Below the pieces are notes generated by a model, which was not told the origin of the DNA, did not search any database, and saw only the letters and a program-made list of their open reading frames with translations. A program made the position numbers and the translations under genes. Positions 1-9,287 of a stretch of 64,000 nucleotides of DNA are shown piece after piece (position 1 is the stretch's first letter; each line of letters starts with the position of its first letter). Origin of the DNA: Epilithonimonas mollis. Lineage in GTDB: Bacteria > Bacteroidota > Bacteroidia > Flavobacteriales > Weeksellaceae. The stretch is taken from NCBI RefSeq assembly GCF_900142325.1, contig NZ_FRAM01000002.1:1-64000 (forward strand), read 5' to 3'.

Positions 1-1
1 C

Positions 2-166
2 AAACTGAGAATCCCGCAGGAAGAAAATGCGCGGATGGCATACGATCCGATTTCTCACCAACTTATCGATAAAGCAACCGCAATTATAGCGATATCCGAT
101 AAAAACGACAATGTCGTGTACTTCGAAAACAAAGCAAACTACAAAGCCTTTTTCAATAAAAAATAA
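2..166 (+). CDS. C-terminal 54 residues of an unrecognised protein (cut by window edge)
   Basis: An open frame enters from the left edge and ends at TAA 164-166. The visible tail contains a YDPIS...VVYFENKANYKAFF pattern. It loosely resembles the end of YHS-type metal-binding domains (DPxC...YyFCSexCkxxF) but lacks the cysteines. It ends 23 bases before the DUF3347 lipoprotein and is on the same strand, so it is probably the upstream member of the efflux operon. The family is not identified, and the YHS resemblance is only an impression. Confidence 0.5.
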   Translation, partial: KLRIPQEENARMAYDPISHQLIDKATAIIAISDKNDNVVYFENKANYKAFFNKK

Positions 167-189
167 ATAACCTTTAAACTTATAAAATA

Positions 190-813
190 ATGAAAACAGT
201 ACTATTCAGCCTTTTGGCAGTCGGAACATTTGCACTTACTTCCTGCAAAGAAAACAAAGAACAGAAAAGCACCACTGAAACATCAATGCAGCATGATATG
301 AGCACGATGTCGGACAGTTCAGCGATGGACAATATGGCAATGGATGCTAAGGTAACCGTGACCACCGCCAAAAAAACTACCGCTGACCTTACGGAGCTCT
401 ATTCTCATTACACCCACCTTACATTCGCGTTGTCAGGTGATGATGATAAAGAAGCGGTGAGTGCAGCAAAAGGAATCCTGGCGTCCTTTCCTAAAATAGA
501 CATAAACGGTTTTTCTGCTGAACAGAAAAAAGAATTTGCTGACCTCGAATCAAGCATCAGTGAACACGCCGAGCACATTGCAGATAACGCCGGAAAGATT
601 GATCATCAGCGCGAACATCTGGACATAATGAGCGCCGATTTTTACGACCTGCTGAAAGATTTCGGAACTCCAAAACCGGTGTACAAAGTATTTTGTCCAA
701 TGTATAACGATAAAAAAGGCGCTTTTTGGCTTAGCGATTCACGTGAGGTGAAGAATCCTTATTATGGCAAAAAAATGATTTCATGTGGCGAGGTTCAGGA
801 AGAAATTAAGTAA
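190..813 (+). CDS. DUF3347 domain lipoprotein, copper-efflux associated
   Basis: This is a 207-residue lipoprotein with a signal peptide and an LTSC lipobox (Cys19), followed by a Met/His-rich linker (about 35-53) that looks suited to binding Cu or Ag. The body matches DUF3347: a helical region followed by the conserved end with VFCPMYNDKKGAFW (about 167-180) and a CGEV motif near the C-terminus. In Bacteroidota this domain stands alone or is fused to CusB-type adaptors, and is thought to bind metal in the periplasm. It sits 14 bases upstream of the cusA N-terminal ORF, so it is likely the first or second gene of the cus operon. The exact role is unproven. Confidence 0.85.
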   Translation: MKTVLFSLLAVGTFALTSCKENKEQKSTTETSMQHDMSTMSDSSAMDNMAMDAKVTVTTAKKTTADLTELYSHYTHLTFALSGDDDKEAVSAAKGILASFPKIDINGFSAEQKKEFADLESSISEHAEHIADNAGKIDHQREHLDIMSADFYDLLKDFGTPKPVYKVFCPMYNDKKGAFWLSDSREVKNPYYGKKMISCGEVQEEIK

Positions 814-827
814 AACCGTACAGAACC

Positions 828-2111
828 ATGATTCAAAATTTAATCAAACTGTCCCTCCGCAACAGGTATTTCGTTTTGCTGATAGCAATCGGCCTTTTTA
901 TCTGGGGTATTTTTGCGGTAAGGGACAATCCCATCGATGCCATTCCGGATCTGAGTGAGAACCAGGTCATCGTTTTTACGGAGTGGATGGGCAGAAGTCC
1001 CCAGATTATGGAAGATCAGGTGACTTTCCCTCTGGTAAGCAACCTTCAGGGAATTCCGAAAATTAAGAACATCCGCGCCGCTTCCATGTTTGGGATGAGC
1101 TTCGTGTATGTTATTTTCGAAGATAACGTGGACATTTACTGGGCCAGAACCCGGGTAATGGAACGGCTCAACTATGCCCAACGCCTACTCCCGCAAGACG
1201 TAACGCCTACGCTCGGACCGGATGGTACCGGCGTTGGTCACGTCTTCTGGTACCATTTCGATGCACCTAAAATGGATTTGGGAGACCAGCGCGCCCTCCA
1301 GGACTGGTATGTGAAATTTGCTCTGCAGACGGTTCCCGGTGTGGCGGAAGTAGCCTCCTTTGGCGGCTTCGAAAAACAGTACCAACTCATTGTAGATCCT
1401 GTAAAACTCCAGTACTATAACGTCTCTCTGATGGATGTCATGAACAAAGTGAAAGCCAACAATAATGATGTGGGCGGACGTAAATTTGAGATGGCTGATA
1501 TGGCCTATGTCATTCGCGGCCTGGGTTATATCAAGAACGTAGCCGATATCGAGGAAATTGCTTTGGGAAATTACAACGGTATTCCCGTGCGGGTCAAAGA
1601 TATTGGCTCTGTACAGATGGGTGGCGATCTGCGTCTGGGTATTTTTGATGCAGACGGTGAAGGCGAAGTTGTGGGCGGTATCGTTGTGGCACGGTATGGC
1701 GAAAATGCAGATAAGGTCATCAACGATGTGAAAGAGAAAATGAAGGACGTTGAAAAAGGACTACCTGAAGGTGTCACTTTCAAAACATCGTACGACCGCA
1801 GTACGCTGATTGAAGGGGCAATAGACAATATTAAAACCAAGCTGATTGAAGAAATTATCGTGGTGGCAATCATTGTTATTCTGTTCCTATTCCACTGGCG
1901 AAGTGCATTGAGCATCATCATTCAGATTCCGGTCACCATTGCCATCAGTTTTATTCTGCTCAATGCGTTTGGACTTTCCTCCAATATCATGTCCCTTACA
2001 GGAATTGCGCTGGCAATTGGGGTGATTGTAGATAACGGAATTATCATGTCCGAAAATGCCTATAAAAATCTCTCCGATTGGCAGAACCATCAACAAAATA
2101 AAAACCCATAA
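828..2111 (+). CDS. cusA: CusA/CzcA-type heavy-metal RND pump, N-terminal half (split gene)
   Basis: These 427 residues correspond to TM1, the first periplasmic porter domain and TM2-TM4 of a CusA-type proton-driven metal exporter. TM1 is at about 14-31, and the TM2-TM4 group lies at about 340-412. TM4 carries the proton-relay aspartate in VIVDNG (Asp402). The frame closes at TAA just after TM4, with a short polar tail (YKNLSDWQNHQQNKNP). Family members are normally one chain of about 1040 residues. The remaining TM5-TM12 half begins 2 bases downstream in another frame. The two products must assemble if the pump works. Placement beside cusC and cusB genes supports Cu/Ag efflux. Confidence 0.9.
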   Translation: MIQNLIKLSLRNRYFVLLIAIGLFIWGIFAVRDNPIDAIPDLSENQVIVFTEWMGRSPQIMEDQVTFPLVSNLQGIPKIKNIRAASMFGMSFVYVIFEDNVDIYWARTRVMERLNYAQRLLPQDVTPTLGPDGTGVGHVFWYHFDAPKMDLGDQRALQDWYVKFALQTVPGVAEVASFGGFEKQYQLIVDPVKLQYYNVSLMDVMNKVKANNNDVGGRKFEMADMAYVIRGLGYIKNVADIEEIALGNYNGIPVRVKDIGSVQMGGDLRLGIFDADGEGEVVGGIVVARYGENADKVINDVKEKMKDVEKGLPEGVTFKTSYDRSTLIEGAIDNIKTKLIEEIIVVAIIVILFLFHWRSALSIIIQIPVTIAISFILLNAFGLSSNIMSLTGIALAIGVIVDNGIIMSENAYKNLSDWQNHQQNKNP

Positions 2112-2113
2112 CA

Positions 2114-4072
2114 ATGAAAACCAACTGGTTTAAAAATATATTCAGAAAAAAAGACAAAGAGAAAGAGAGTTACGTTAAAATTCCCGAAGATATTCGGCTG
2201 AAGATTATCGAAAAATCATCCTTACAGGTATCCAGAGGGGTCTTTTTCTCTACGGTGATTATCGTGGTTTCCTTTCTCCCCGTATTTATGTTGACAGGTC
2301 AGGAAGGTAAACTTTTTCACCCGCTGGCGTACACCAAAACCTTTATACTGATCGTTGATGCGATCCTGGTACTTACCCTTGCACCGGTGCTTATCTCTTT
2401 TTTCATGAAAGGAAAGTTTAAGGATGACAATAAAAACCCGATAAACAGAGGGCTTGAGCGGATATACGAACCCATCATTCGCTGGTGCATGGAATGGAAA
2501 AAAACAACGCTTGGCATTAATATTCTTGCCCTTCTTATCAGCATCCCTTTAATTATGAACCTCGGCCGTGAGTTTATGCCGCCCTTAGATGAAGGCTCAC
2601 TACTCTTTATGCCGGTCACTTTGCCTGATATTTCGAACTCTGAAGCCAAAAGATTACTTCAGGTGCAGGATAAAATCATTAAAGGAGTTCCGGAAGTGGA
2701 TCATGTCCTCGGAAAAGCCGGAAGAGCAAACACGGCGACAGATAATTCACCCATCTCCATGATTGAAACCATCATTCTGTTGAAACCTCAGGACGAATGG
2801 CGCGACGGCCTTACAAAAGACGATCTTATTAATGAATTGAATGCTAAACTGCAGATTCCCGGCGTAACCAATGGCTGGACCATGCCGATTTCCAACCGGA
2901 TCAATATGCTTTCAACAGGGATTAGAACGGATGTGGGCGTAAAAGTGTACGGACAGAACCTGGACAGTATCGCGGTCCTTTCCGAAAAAATAAAAAAGGA
3001 ACTCACCGGTATTGAAGGAATAAAAGACATGTACGTAGAACCCATTACCGGCGGAAAATATGTGGATATTGAAGTGAAACGCGAAGAAATAGGAAGATAC
3101 GGCCTAAGTGTGGATGATGTAAATGCCGTCGTGGAAAGTGCGCTCGGCGGAATGAAACTCACCACCACCGTAGAAGGCCGACAGCGCTTTTCGGTAAATG
3201 CCAGATACGGCCAGGATTTCAGAAATAATGTGGAATCTCTGAGAAGATTGCCAATGCAGACGATGGAATTTGGTTCCATTCCGCTAAGTGCAGTGGCTGA
3301 CATTCGTCTTACAGAAGGACCACCAATGATCAATTCTGAAAATGCAATGTTGCGTGGATCTGTTCTATTCAACGTACGCGACCGGGATTTAGGCAGTACC
3401 GTAAAAGAAGCCCAGGCAAAACTCAATAACATGGTGAACAAAATGCCAAAAGGTTATTTCGTGGAATGGAGCGGTCAGTACGAAAACCTGATTCGCGGAG
3501 AGCAGACTTTAAAAATGATTATGCCCCTCGTATTAATCGTGATCTTTATTTCCATGTACTTTGCATTCAATTCCTACCGTGAAGCTTTCTTTAATCTCAT
3601 CAGTATTCCTTTTGCCTTAATCGGCGGCGTATTCATGATTTCGCTTTGGGGTGTTAATCTCTCCGTAGCCGTTGCAGTCGGCTTTATTGCACTGTTCGGA
3701 CTTGCGGTAGAAACCGGAATCGTGATGGTCATTTACCTGAACGACGCCATGGTTCAGCTTATTGCAAAAAATGGCAACTCAAGGGAGACCATCACCAATG
3801 AAGAACTTCGTGAATATGTCATTCATGGTGCAGCCAAAAGATTAAGACCAAAGATTATGACGGTTTGCGTGACCCTATTCGGGCTTGTACCCATCCTGTG
3901 GAGCCACGGCGTGGGAAGTGATATGATGAAACCAATCGTATTACCGATGGTTGGTGGTGTTTTCACTTCGGCCATTCACATCCTTTTGGTAACACCAATT
4001 ATCTTTTACATGCAGAAAGAATGGGAGCTGAATAAACTAGGGAAAATTGACGTCCTGGACGCTTCCCATTAA
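2114..4072 (+). CDS. cusA: CusA/CzcA-type heavy-metal RND pump, C-terminal half (split gene)
   Basis: These 652 residues begin with a lysine-rich stretch and continue as TM5-TM12 plus the second periplasmic porter domain of CusA. VFMLTGQEGKLFHPLAYTKTF is the hallmark after TM5. Methionines at positions equivalent to the E. coli CusA Cu/Ag relay are present in LLFMP, ISMIE and INMLSTG, which favours Cu/Ag over Zn/Co. The start ATG is 2 bases after the stop of the N-terminal half and in a different frame. The frame is closed upstream by TAA at 2099-2101, so a single-frame fusion is not available. The break falls in the cytoplasmic TM4-TM5 loop. Tight spacing suggests translational coupling. Confidence 0.9.
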   Translation: MKTNWFKNIFRKKDKEKESYVKIPEDIRLKIIEKSSLQVSRGVFFSTVIIVVSFLPVFMLTGQEGKLFHPLAYTKTFILIVDAILVLTLAPVLISFFMKGKFKDDNKNPINRGLERIYEPIIRWCMEWKKTTLGINILALLISIPLIMNLGREFMPPLDEGSLLFMPVTLPDISNSEAKRLLQVQDKIIKGVPEVDHVLGKAGRANTATDNSPISMIETIILLKPQDEWRDGLTKDDLINELNAKLQIPGVTNGWTMPISNRINMLSTGIRTDVGVKVYGQNLDSIAVLSEKIKKELTGIEGIKDMYVEPITGGKYVDIEVKREEIGRYGLSVDDVNAVVESALGGMKLTTTVEGRQRFSVNARYGQDFRNNVESLRRLPMQTMEFGSIPLSAVADIRLTEGPPMINSENAMLRGSVLFNVRDRDLGSTVKEAQAKLNNMVNKMPKGYFVEWSGQYENLIRGEQTLKMIMPLVLIVIFISMYFAFNSYREAFFNLISIPFALIGGVFMISLWGVNLSVAVAVGFIALFGLAVETGIVMVIYLNDAMVQLIAKNGNSRETITNEELREYVIHGAAKRLRPKIMTVCVTLFGLVPILWSHGVGSDMMKPIVLPMVGGVFTSAIHILLVTPIIFYMQKEWELNKLGKIDVLDASH

Positions 4073-4089
4073 TCCCTAATTATTACAAA

Positions 4090-5337
4090 ATGAAAAAATT
4101 CATAATAACAGGAGTACTTACCTTGCTTTTTACCGCCACTTTTGCTCAGCAAATGTCCCTGCCCGCTGTAATGGACAGTATCGCAGCCAACCATCCGGTG
4201 GTAAAGATGTACAATGCCGAAATCCGGTCAATGGATGCTGCCGCCAAAGGTGCAAGAAGCTGGATGCCGCCCACAGTGGGTGCCGGTTTCTTCATGACGC
4301 CCTATAATGCAAAACTCTGGCAGCGGGATGGCGAAATGCTCGGTATGGGCTCAGTAGCAGTTTCTGTGGAGCAGATGTTTCCCAACACAAGGAAACTTGA
4401 TGCCAACGAAAATCTGATGAAGGCGATGTCTTCCGTAGAAAAGGAAAAACTCTATGCGGCCCTCAATGAAAACTTTCAGGATGCGAAAAAACTGTATTAC
4501 AGTTCAATCGTCCTGGATAAAAAGCTGCAGGTCGTAAAGGAAAACGAAAAGATGCTGGATTTCATGATCAGAAACGCCGAGATCCGGTACAAAAACGGGC
4601 TTTCCAAAATATCTGCATATTACAAAGCCAAAGCCGCCCTCGGAAGCACCACAAACATGCAGCTCATGTACGAGAATGACCTCCGCGTCAACCGGATCCG
4701 GTTGAATGCCCTCATGGGAAGAGACCCGCTCGCGCCACTGGAGATTGAACCGGAATACAACCTGAATGATTATTCTCTCGAGACTTTTGGTCAGGATCTA
4801 TTTTATCAGAACAGAAGTGATCTCCGCGGCATCGACCGGGAAATCAATATTGCCAAACTCAAACAGGATCTGGAAAAGCAGAATCTAAAGCCGGAATTTG
4901 GCGTAAAGTTCGAAAACATGTTTGGTTTTGGCGGCCAGCCCATGCAGTTTTCACTCATGCTGATGGCAAAGCTGCCGTTTGTTTCCTGGGCTTCAGGCAT
5001 GAATAAAGCCAATATTGAAAGTCTCAAACTGAAAGAAGAGGCCTTGCAGGCACAGAAAGAAATGATGGTGAACGAATACAGTGGAATGGCCTACGGAATG
5101 CGCAACGAACTGGACCTGAATAAAAATCAGCTGAAACTCTATGAAGACACCATTATTCCGGCCTTAAAAAACAACTACAAATCCATGCAGTTGGGCTATG
5201 AGCAGAATACGGAAGAACTCTTCATGTTATATGACGCATGGGAACAGCTGAATATGGCCCAGCTGGAATATTTCGAGATCCTTACCAAAGCACTGCAGAC
5301 GCAAACTGAAATTGACCGCTTAATTGAAAGAAGATGA
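4090..5337 (+). CDS. cusC: TolC/CusC-family outer membrane efflux protein
   Basis: A 415-residue protein with a cleavable signal peptide ending near TFAQQ and no lipobox, unlike the E. coli lipoprotein CusC. The mature part shows the two long coiled-coil halves typical of OEP/TolC channels (about 25-215 and 230-412), including SPxxxAxxxxxxA-like heptads and PPTVGAGFF near the first half. It should form the outer-membrane exit duct for the RND pump. It follows cusA by 17 bases, and its stop overlaps the next start (ATGA), so it is clearly co-transcribed with the adaptors. Assignment to the CusC role rests on context, as sequence alone only gives the TolC family. Confidence 0.9.
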   Translation: MKKFIITGVLTLLFTATFAQQMSLPAVMDSIAANHPVVKMYNAEIRSMDAAAKGARSWMPPTVGAGFFMTPYNAKLWQRDGEMLGMGSVAVSVEQMFPNTRKLDANENLMKAMSSVEKEKLYAALNENFQDAKKLYYSSIVLDKKLQVVKENEKMLDFMIRNAEIRYKNGLSKISAYYKAKAALGSTTNMQLMYENDLRVNRIRLNALMGRDPLAPLEIEPEYNLNDYSLETFGQDLFYQNRSDLRGIDREINIAKLKQDLEKQNLKPEFGVKFENMFGFGGQPMQFSLMLMAKLPFVSWASGMNKANIESLKLKEEALQAQKEMMVNEYSGMAYGMRNELDLNKNQLKLYEDTIIPALKNNYKSMQLGYEQNTEELFMLYDAWEQLNMAQLEYFEILTKALQTQTEIDRLIERR

Positions 5338-6584
5338 GAAAAATTATAATATTCACTATGCTTTTATTTGGTTTGACGGCGTGTGACAAAGTTAAGTTCT
5401 GGGAAGATAAGCACTCGGCAGAAGCTGCAATGCATACTTATACCTGTCCGATGCACCCGGAAGTGATTTCAGACAAACCCGGCAAATGTCCCAAATGTGG
5501 GATGGATTTGGTCCTGAAAGATGCCCCTGAAAAAAAGGAAGAGGGGATTAAACTCGACGATCTGCTGAAACCAACCAATGAATTTGTAGTGTCGGAACAG
5601 CCCGTAATAAAAGTAAAAAGAGAAAACATACCCACCACGGTTGATGCTTTAGGGACGGTAGAATACGATACTCGACAGATTGGCAGTATTTCCTCACGCG
5701 TTGCGGGCCGTATCGAGAAACTCTATGTGCGGTATAAATACCAGAAAGTGTCGAAAGGGCAGCGTATTTTAGATATATACAGCCCGGAACTTTTAACCGC
5801 ACAGCAAAACCTGCTCTTCGTTATTAAAAATGACCGCTCAAACAAAACAATGATCGATGCTTCACGCCAGAAACTCCTTCTTTTGGGAATGCCGGCTTCA
5901 CAGATACAGAAAGTCATCCAGCGAGGGAAACCTGATCTCACAGTTCCGGTTTTCAGCAATTACAGCGGACACATTCAGCAGGCAGGATCGGCCGGAAGCA
6001 TGGGGTCATCACCACAATCTGCACCCGCTATGGCTTCAAATACGGCAGCCACCGCTGAACTACCCCTAAAAGAGGGAATGTATCTCCAGAAAGGACAGAA
6101 TATTTTCAGTGTCTACAATCCCAACAGAACCTGGGCCCTGATCAATATTTTCTCTGAAGACATTGCACTGGTCAGCAAAGGACAGTCAGTCATGATCATC
6201 CCGGAAGCCAATCCTGAAAATCGCTTCAAAGGAATCATCGGTTTTATTGAACCCTTTTTCAGGCAGGGCAGCAAAACCGTAACGGCGCGCGTCTATTTTG
6301 ATAATTCCACCGCAAAAATTCCTGTCGGAAGTCAGGTTAAAGCGGAGATTATGAGCCACAACAGAATGGCAGACTGGCTGCCGAAATCAGCGGTGGTTTC
6401 TTTAGGGATTGATAAAATCGCGTTCAAAAAAGTAGAAGGCGGTTTTATTGCCCATAAAGTTGTTACCGGCGCGGTGGTAGGCGATAAAATTCAGATCGTC
6501 AGTGGTTTGCTTCCTGAAGATGGAGTTGCCGAAAATGCACAGTACCTGATGGACAGCGAAAGTTTCATAAAAATTAACAGATAA
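5334..6584 (+). CDS. cusB: CusB-like RND periplasmic adaptor lipoprotein with heavy-metal-binding domain
   Basis: 416 residues with a lipobox LTAC (Cys17). A short heavy-metal-binding domain follows at about 36-62 (YTCPMHPEV...GKCPKCGM), then the usual adaptor layout: barrel-sandwich hybrid split by an alpha-hairpin (about 105-215), beta-barrel and membrane-proximal domain. A Met/Ala/Ser-rich insert around residues 212-245 (GSMGSS...APAMAS) interrupts the lipoyl-like part. Its ATG overlaps the cusC stop by 4 bases. In Cus systems the adaptor passes Cu(I)/Ag(I) to CusA, and the extra domain likely captures metal first. It is the first of two non-identical adaptors in the operon. Confidence 0.9.
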   Translation: MRKIIIFTMLLFGLTACDKVKFWEDKHSAEAAMHTYTCPMHPEVISDKPGKCPKCGMDLVLKDAPEKKEEGIKLDDLLKPTNEFVVSEQPVIKVKRENIPTTVDALGTVEYDTRQIGSISSRVAGRIEKLYVRYKYQKVSKGQRILDIYSPELLTAQQNLLFVIKNDRSNKTMIDASRQKLLLLGMPASQIQKVIQRGKPDLTVPVFSNYSGHIQQAGSAGSMGSSPQSAPAMASNTAATAELPLKEGMYLQKGQNIFSVYNPNRTWALINIFSEDIALVSKGQSVMIIPEANPENRFKGIIGFIEPFFRQGSKTVTARVYFDNSTAKIPVGSQVKAEIMSHNRMADWLPKSAVVSLGIDKIAFKKVEGGFIAHKVVTGAVVGDKIQIVSGLLPEDGVAENAQYLMDSESFIKINR

Positions 6585-6595
6585 AAATTGATAAG

Positions 6596-7801
6596 ATGAA
6601 ATTCAATATTTTAATGCTTGCCTTGCTGGTTTTTCTTTACTCCTGTAAAAAGGAGGAAGATCCGCATGCCGGCCACGATATCTACTACACCTGTTCCATG
6701 CACCCGCAGGTAGTCTCCGATAAACCCGGAAAATGCCCCATTTGTCACATGGATTTGGTGCCTGTGGAGAAGAAAAAGAATGCGGATCCTAACGAAATTG
6801 TTTTGAATGACGAGCAGGTTAAACTTGGGAATATCAAAACAGTCGCGCTATCTGATGGGTCTATGGCCGACAAACTTACCCTGACCGGAACACTCAATTT
6901 TAATCAGTACCAAATGCAGGCAGTAAGTTCCAGAGTAATGGGCAGAGTTGAACGGTTGTATTATAAAAACATTGGCGATTTTGTTCCGAAGGGGGCGCCG
7001 TTGGTCGATATTTACAGTGAAGAACTCAATAATGCAAAGCAGGAATATTTGCTGGCATTAGAAAGACGCAAGCTCTTCGTCGGCAATACGTCCATTGATT
7101 TTGACCAGCTGCTCCAAAGTTCGCGAAACAAGCTTTATTTATGGGGAATGTCGGAAAGCCAGATCAAACAGCTGGAAAGATCAGGAAAAGCCACAGCTAC
7201 CACCACTGTGTTCAGCAATGCAGCCGGTTACATCACCGATCTGAGCATTGCCGAAGGCGATTATCTTGCAGAAGGTGGCACCATCGTGAATCTGGCAGAT
7301 CTTTCATCGCTGTGGGCGGAAGCGCAGGTCTATTCCTCTCAAATGGCTCTCCTTCAGAAAGACAGCAAAGTTACCGTGTATATTCCCGATCTGGATAATT
7401 TGAAGATTAATGGGAAGGTTGATTTTACAAACCCAGAAATAAGCGCCTCCAGCAGGATAAATCTGGTTCGCATTTCCGTGCCTAACAAAGGAAATCTGCT
7501 GAAACCCGGCATGCCGGTATATGTTCTGGTGGAAAACAAATCCCGTGATGGCCTTTCCATGCCTGTGGATGCGGTAATCAGGGATGGCAAATCTTCCACG
7601 GTCTGGGTGAAAACCGCGAAGAACACCTTCGTCAACAGAATGGTGGAAACGGGTCTCGAATATGAAGACAGAATAGAAATCACATCAGGAATTAAGGCGG
7701 GAGACGAAGTAGTGGTGTCCGGGGCCTACCTGCTGAACAGCGAATATATATTTAAGAAAGGGGCAGATCCCATGGCGGGTCACGATATGAGCACAATGTA
7801 A
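6596..7801 (+). CDS. Second CusB-like RND periplasmic adaptor lipoprotein with heavy-metal-binding domain
   Basis: 401 residues with lipobox LYSC (Cys17), a metal-binding domain at about 30-56 (YYTCSMHPQV...KCPICHMDL) and the complete adaptor fold. An alpha-hairpin stretch is seen near 145-190. The final C-terminal residues are His/Met-containing (AGHDMSTM), similar to the Met-rich linker of the DUF3347 lipoprotein at the head of the operon. It is not a recent copy of the preceding adaptor, since identity outside the metal-binding motif is modest by eye. Two adaptors could pair as a heterohexamer or serve different metals. It starts 11 bases after the first adaptor, so it is in the same operon. 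Confidence 0.9.
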   Translation: MKFNILMLALLVFLYSCKKEEDPHAGHDIYYTCSMHPQVVSDKPGKCPICHMDLVPVEKKKNADPNEIVLNDEQVKLGNIKTVALSDGSMADKLTLTGTLNFNQYQMQAVSSRVMGRVERLYYKNIGDFVPKGAPLVDIYSEELNNAKQEYLLALERRKLFVGNTSIDFDQLLQSSRNKLYLWGMSESQIKQLERSGKATATTTVFSNAAGYITDLSIAEGDYLAEGGTIVNLADLSSLWAEAQVYSSQMALLQKDSKVTVYIPDLDNLKINGKVDFTNPEISASSRINLVRISVPNKGNLLKPGMPVYVLVENKSRDGLSMPVDAVIRDGKSSTVWVKTAKNTFVNRMVETGLEYEDRIEITSGIKAGDEVVVSGAYLLNSEYIFKKGADPMAGHDMSTM

Positions 7802-7802
7802 T

Positions 7803-8264
7803 ATGAGAAAATTGAATATGATAGGCTGGCTGGCGGTGCTAGTGGTGGCTATTGTTTTAGTCATTCAGGTCATACCGGTGGAGCGTAATGTCTCCACCGT
7901 TCCGCCAGGTCAAAGTTTTGAAAAAACCGAAAAGGTGCCCGCCAACGTGGCTGCTATTCTGAAAGTTTCCTGCTATGACTGTCATTCCAACAACAGCCGA
8001 TATCCGTGGTATTCAGAATTGCAGCCCGGCGCTTGGTTTATGGCGCAGCATATTAAAAAAGGGAGAGACGAACTCAATTTTGATGAGTTCAATAACTATT
8101 CAAAAAGACGGAAAAAAGCGAAAATAAAAAGCATCATCAGCCAGATTGAAAAAGACGAAATGCCTTTAAGATCATACCGCATGATGCACGGAAACGCCAG
8201 ATTATCAGCGGATGAAAAAAAAGAACTGTTAGATTTTTTTCGTGACAACGAATATAGTAAGTAA
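7803..8264 (+). CDS. Haem-binding domain protein (single CxxCH), membrane anchored
   Basis: 153 residues: an N-terminal membrane helix (about 7-23), then a c-type haem attachment motif C57-YD-C60-H61 inside the conserved SCYDCHSNNSRYPWYS segment, with PGAWFMAQHI and MPLRSYRMMH downstream. This matches the 'haem-binding domain' family common in Bacteroidota. The protein should be a periplasm-facing monohaem cytochrome, perhaps using Met as the second ligand. It begins 1 base after the adaptor stop, so it belongs to the cus operon. A role in periplasmic redox control of Cu(I)/Cu(II) is possible, but this is only inferred from context. Confidence 0.85.
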   Translation: MRKLNMIGWLAVLVVAIVLVIQVIPVERNVSTVPPGQSFEKTEKVPANVAAILKVSCYDCHSNNSRYPWYSELQPGAWFMAQHIKKGRDELNFDEFNNYSKRRKKAKIKSIISQIEKDEMPLRSYRMMHGNARLSADEKKELLDFFRDNEYSK

Positions 8265-8384
8265 CGCAGAACATAAGAAATGACGCTCGCCTGTGGTCTT
8301 TAGAGTATCAGAAATGGTCGTTTAGAATAAAAAAGGATCGGAAAAGACTGTGCTGTAGAATCAACAAAAATTAAAAACAACGTG

Positions 8385-8954
8385 ATGAAATTAAATATTA
8401 AAAATATGGTTTGCAGCCGATGTCTCAAAGTGCTTAGGCAAGAGCTTGAACAACTGGGAATTAAGGTTTCATCAATTGAACTCGGGGTATTGGTAATCGA
8501 CGAGATGGCTGGTAATCATACTGAAATCTTGGCGAAAATTGAAAGCGTTCTCCATACCAATAAATTTGAAATAATCCATAGTCCAGAGGAAGTGCTCGTC
8601 GAAAAAATTAAACATTTTTTGCTTTGTAAAATAGAAGAGCCCCCTCTCGATTCCACGGTAAACCTATCTCAAATTTTAAGCACGGAGTTCAACCACGAAT
8701 ATAAGTCACTGAGCAAGTTGTTCTCACACTTTGAAAATACAACGCTCGAAAAATATTTTATTAAATTAAAAATTGAGAAAGTAAAACAACTTATTCAACT
8801 CAGGCAGTACACCTTTTCAGAAATAGGGCATCTCCTGGATTACAGCAGCGTCAACCACCTATCTAGACAGTTTAAAGAGATTACCGGAGAGAGCATGACT
8901 GAGTATAAAAATGCTGAACTAGCCAATCGAAGACCCTATGATGAAATTAGTTAA
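8385..8954 (+). CDS. HMA-like/AraC fusion transcriptional regulator
   Basis: 189 residues from ATG 8385; a GTG 3 bases earlier is also possible. The N-terminus (about 1-65) looks like a ferredoxin-fold metal-binding domain, with a CSRC pair at Cys10/Cys13 and beta-alpha-beta spacing. The C-terminal half (about 85-180) is an AraC-type double helix-turn-helix with the ending SEIGHLLDYSSVNHLSRQFK. The arrangement suggests a Cu/Ag-responsive activator for the neighbouring operons. It sits between the cus operon and the CopZ-like gene, with its own 120-base leader. Homologues are frequent beside copper genes in Flavobacteriia. Metal sensing itself is inferred from the CxxC. Confidence 0.8.
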   Translation: MKLNIKNMVCSRCLKVLRQELEQLGIKVSSIELGVLVIDEMAGNHTEILAKIESVLHTNKFEIIHSPEEVLVEKIKHFLLCKIEEPPLDSTVNLSQILSTEFNHEYKSLSKLFSHFENTTLEKYFIKLKIEKVKQLIQLRQYTFSEIGHLLDYSSVNHLSRQFKEITGESMTEYKNAELANRRPYDEIS

Positions 8955-9287
8955 CCTTAGAACTTAGGCGTATGAAATTATAAATAGGAAATAGTTGCGA
9001 AATAGAAACGGCAATCACAGGGACTTTTGCGCAACTCTCGATAAACTTCAGGTATAGTTTTGATGTTACTTGGCCTTTTTTTCAAAGCGAAATTATACAG
9101 AAACTAACGAAAATTATGCAGAACATTCGTTTAAGAAACTTGTACTTTTACAGTAGTAATTACAGCCAGCTCGCTTTCAAAAAACTATTTTATTGCAACA
9201 CGAGTTTGGCCAAGTAAGGCTCACAGAACGTATTGTAAAACGGATAGTCGGAAAGTAACAATATATAAAAGAATAAAATCAAACAAA
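8955..9287. other. 333-base intergenic region upstream of the HMA gene
   Basis: No gene is supported here. A perfect match to the Bacteroidota -7 element (TAnnTTTG) occurs as TAGTTTTG at 9055-9062, with TTTG at 9026-9029. The spacing of 25 bases is wider than usual, so the promoter assignment is weak. No strong hairpin was found. Confidence 0.35.

Noticed and set aside
2085-2120. Programmed frameshift joining the two cusA halves
   Set aside because: No slippery heptamer with structure was found, the second half has its own ATG 2 bases after the stop, and its frame is closed upstream by TAA. Re-initiation is simpler.
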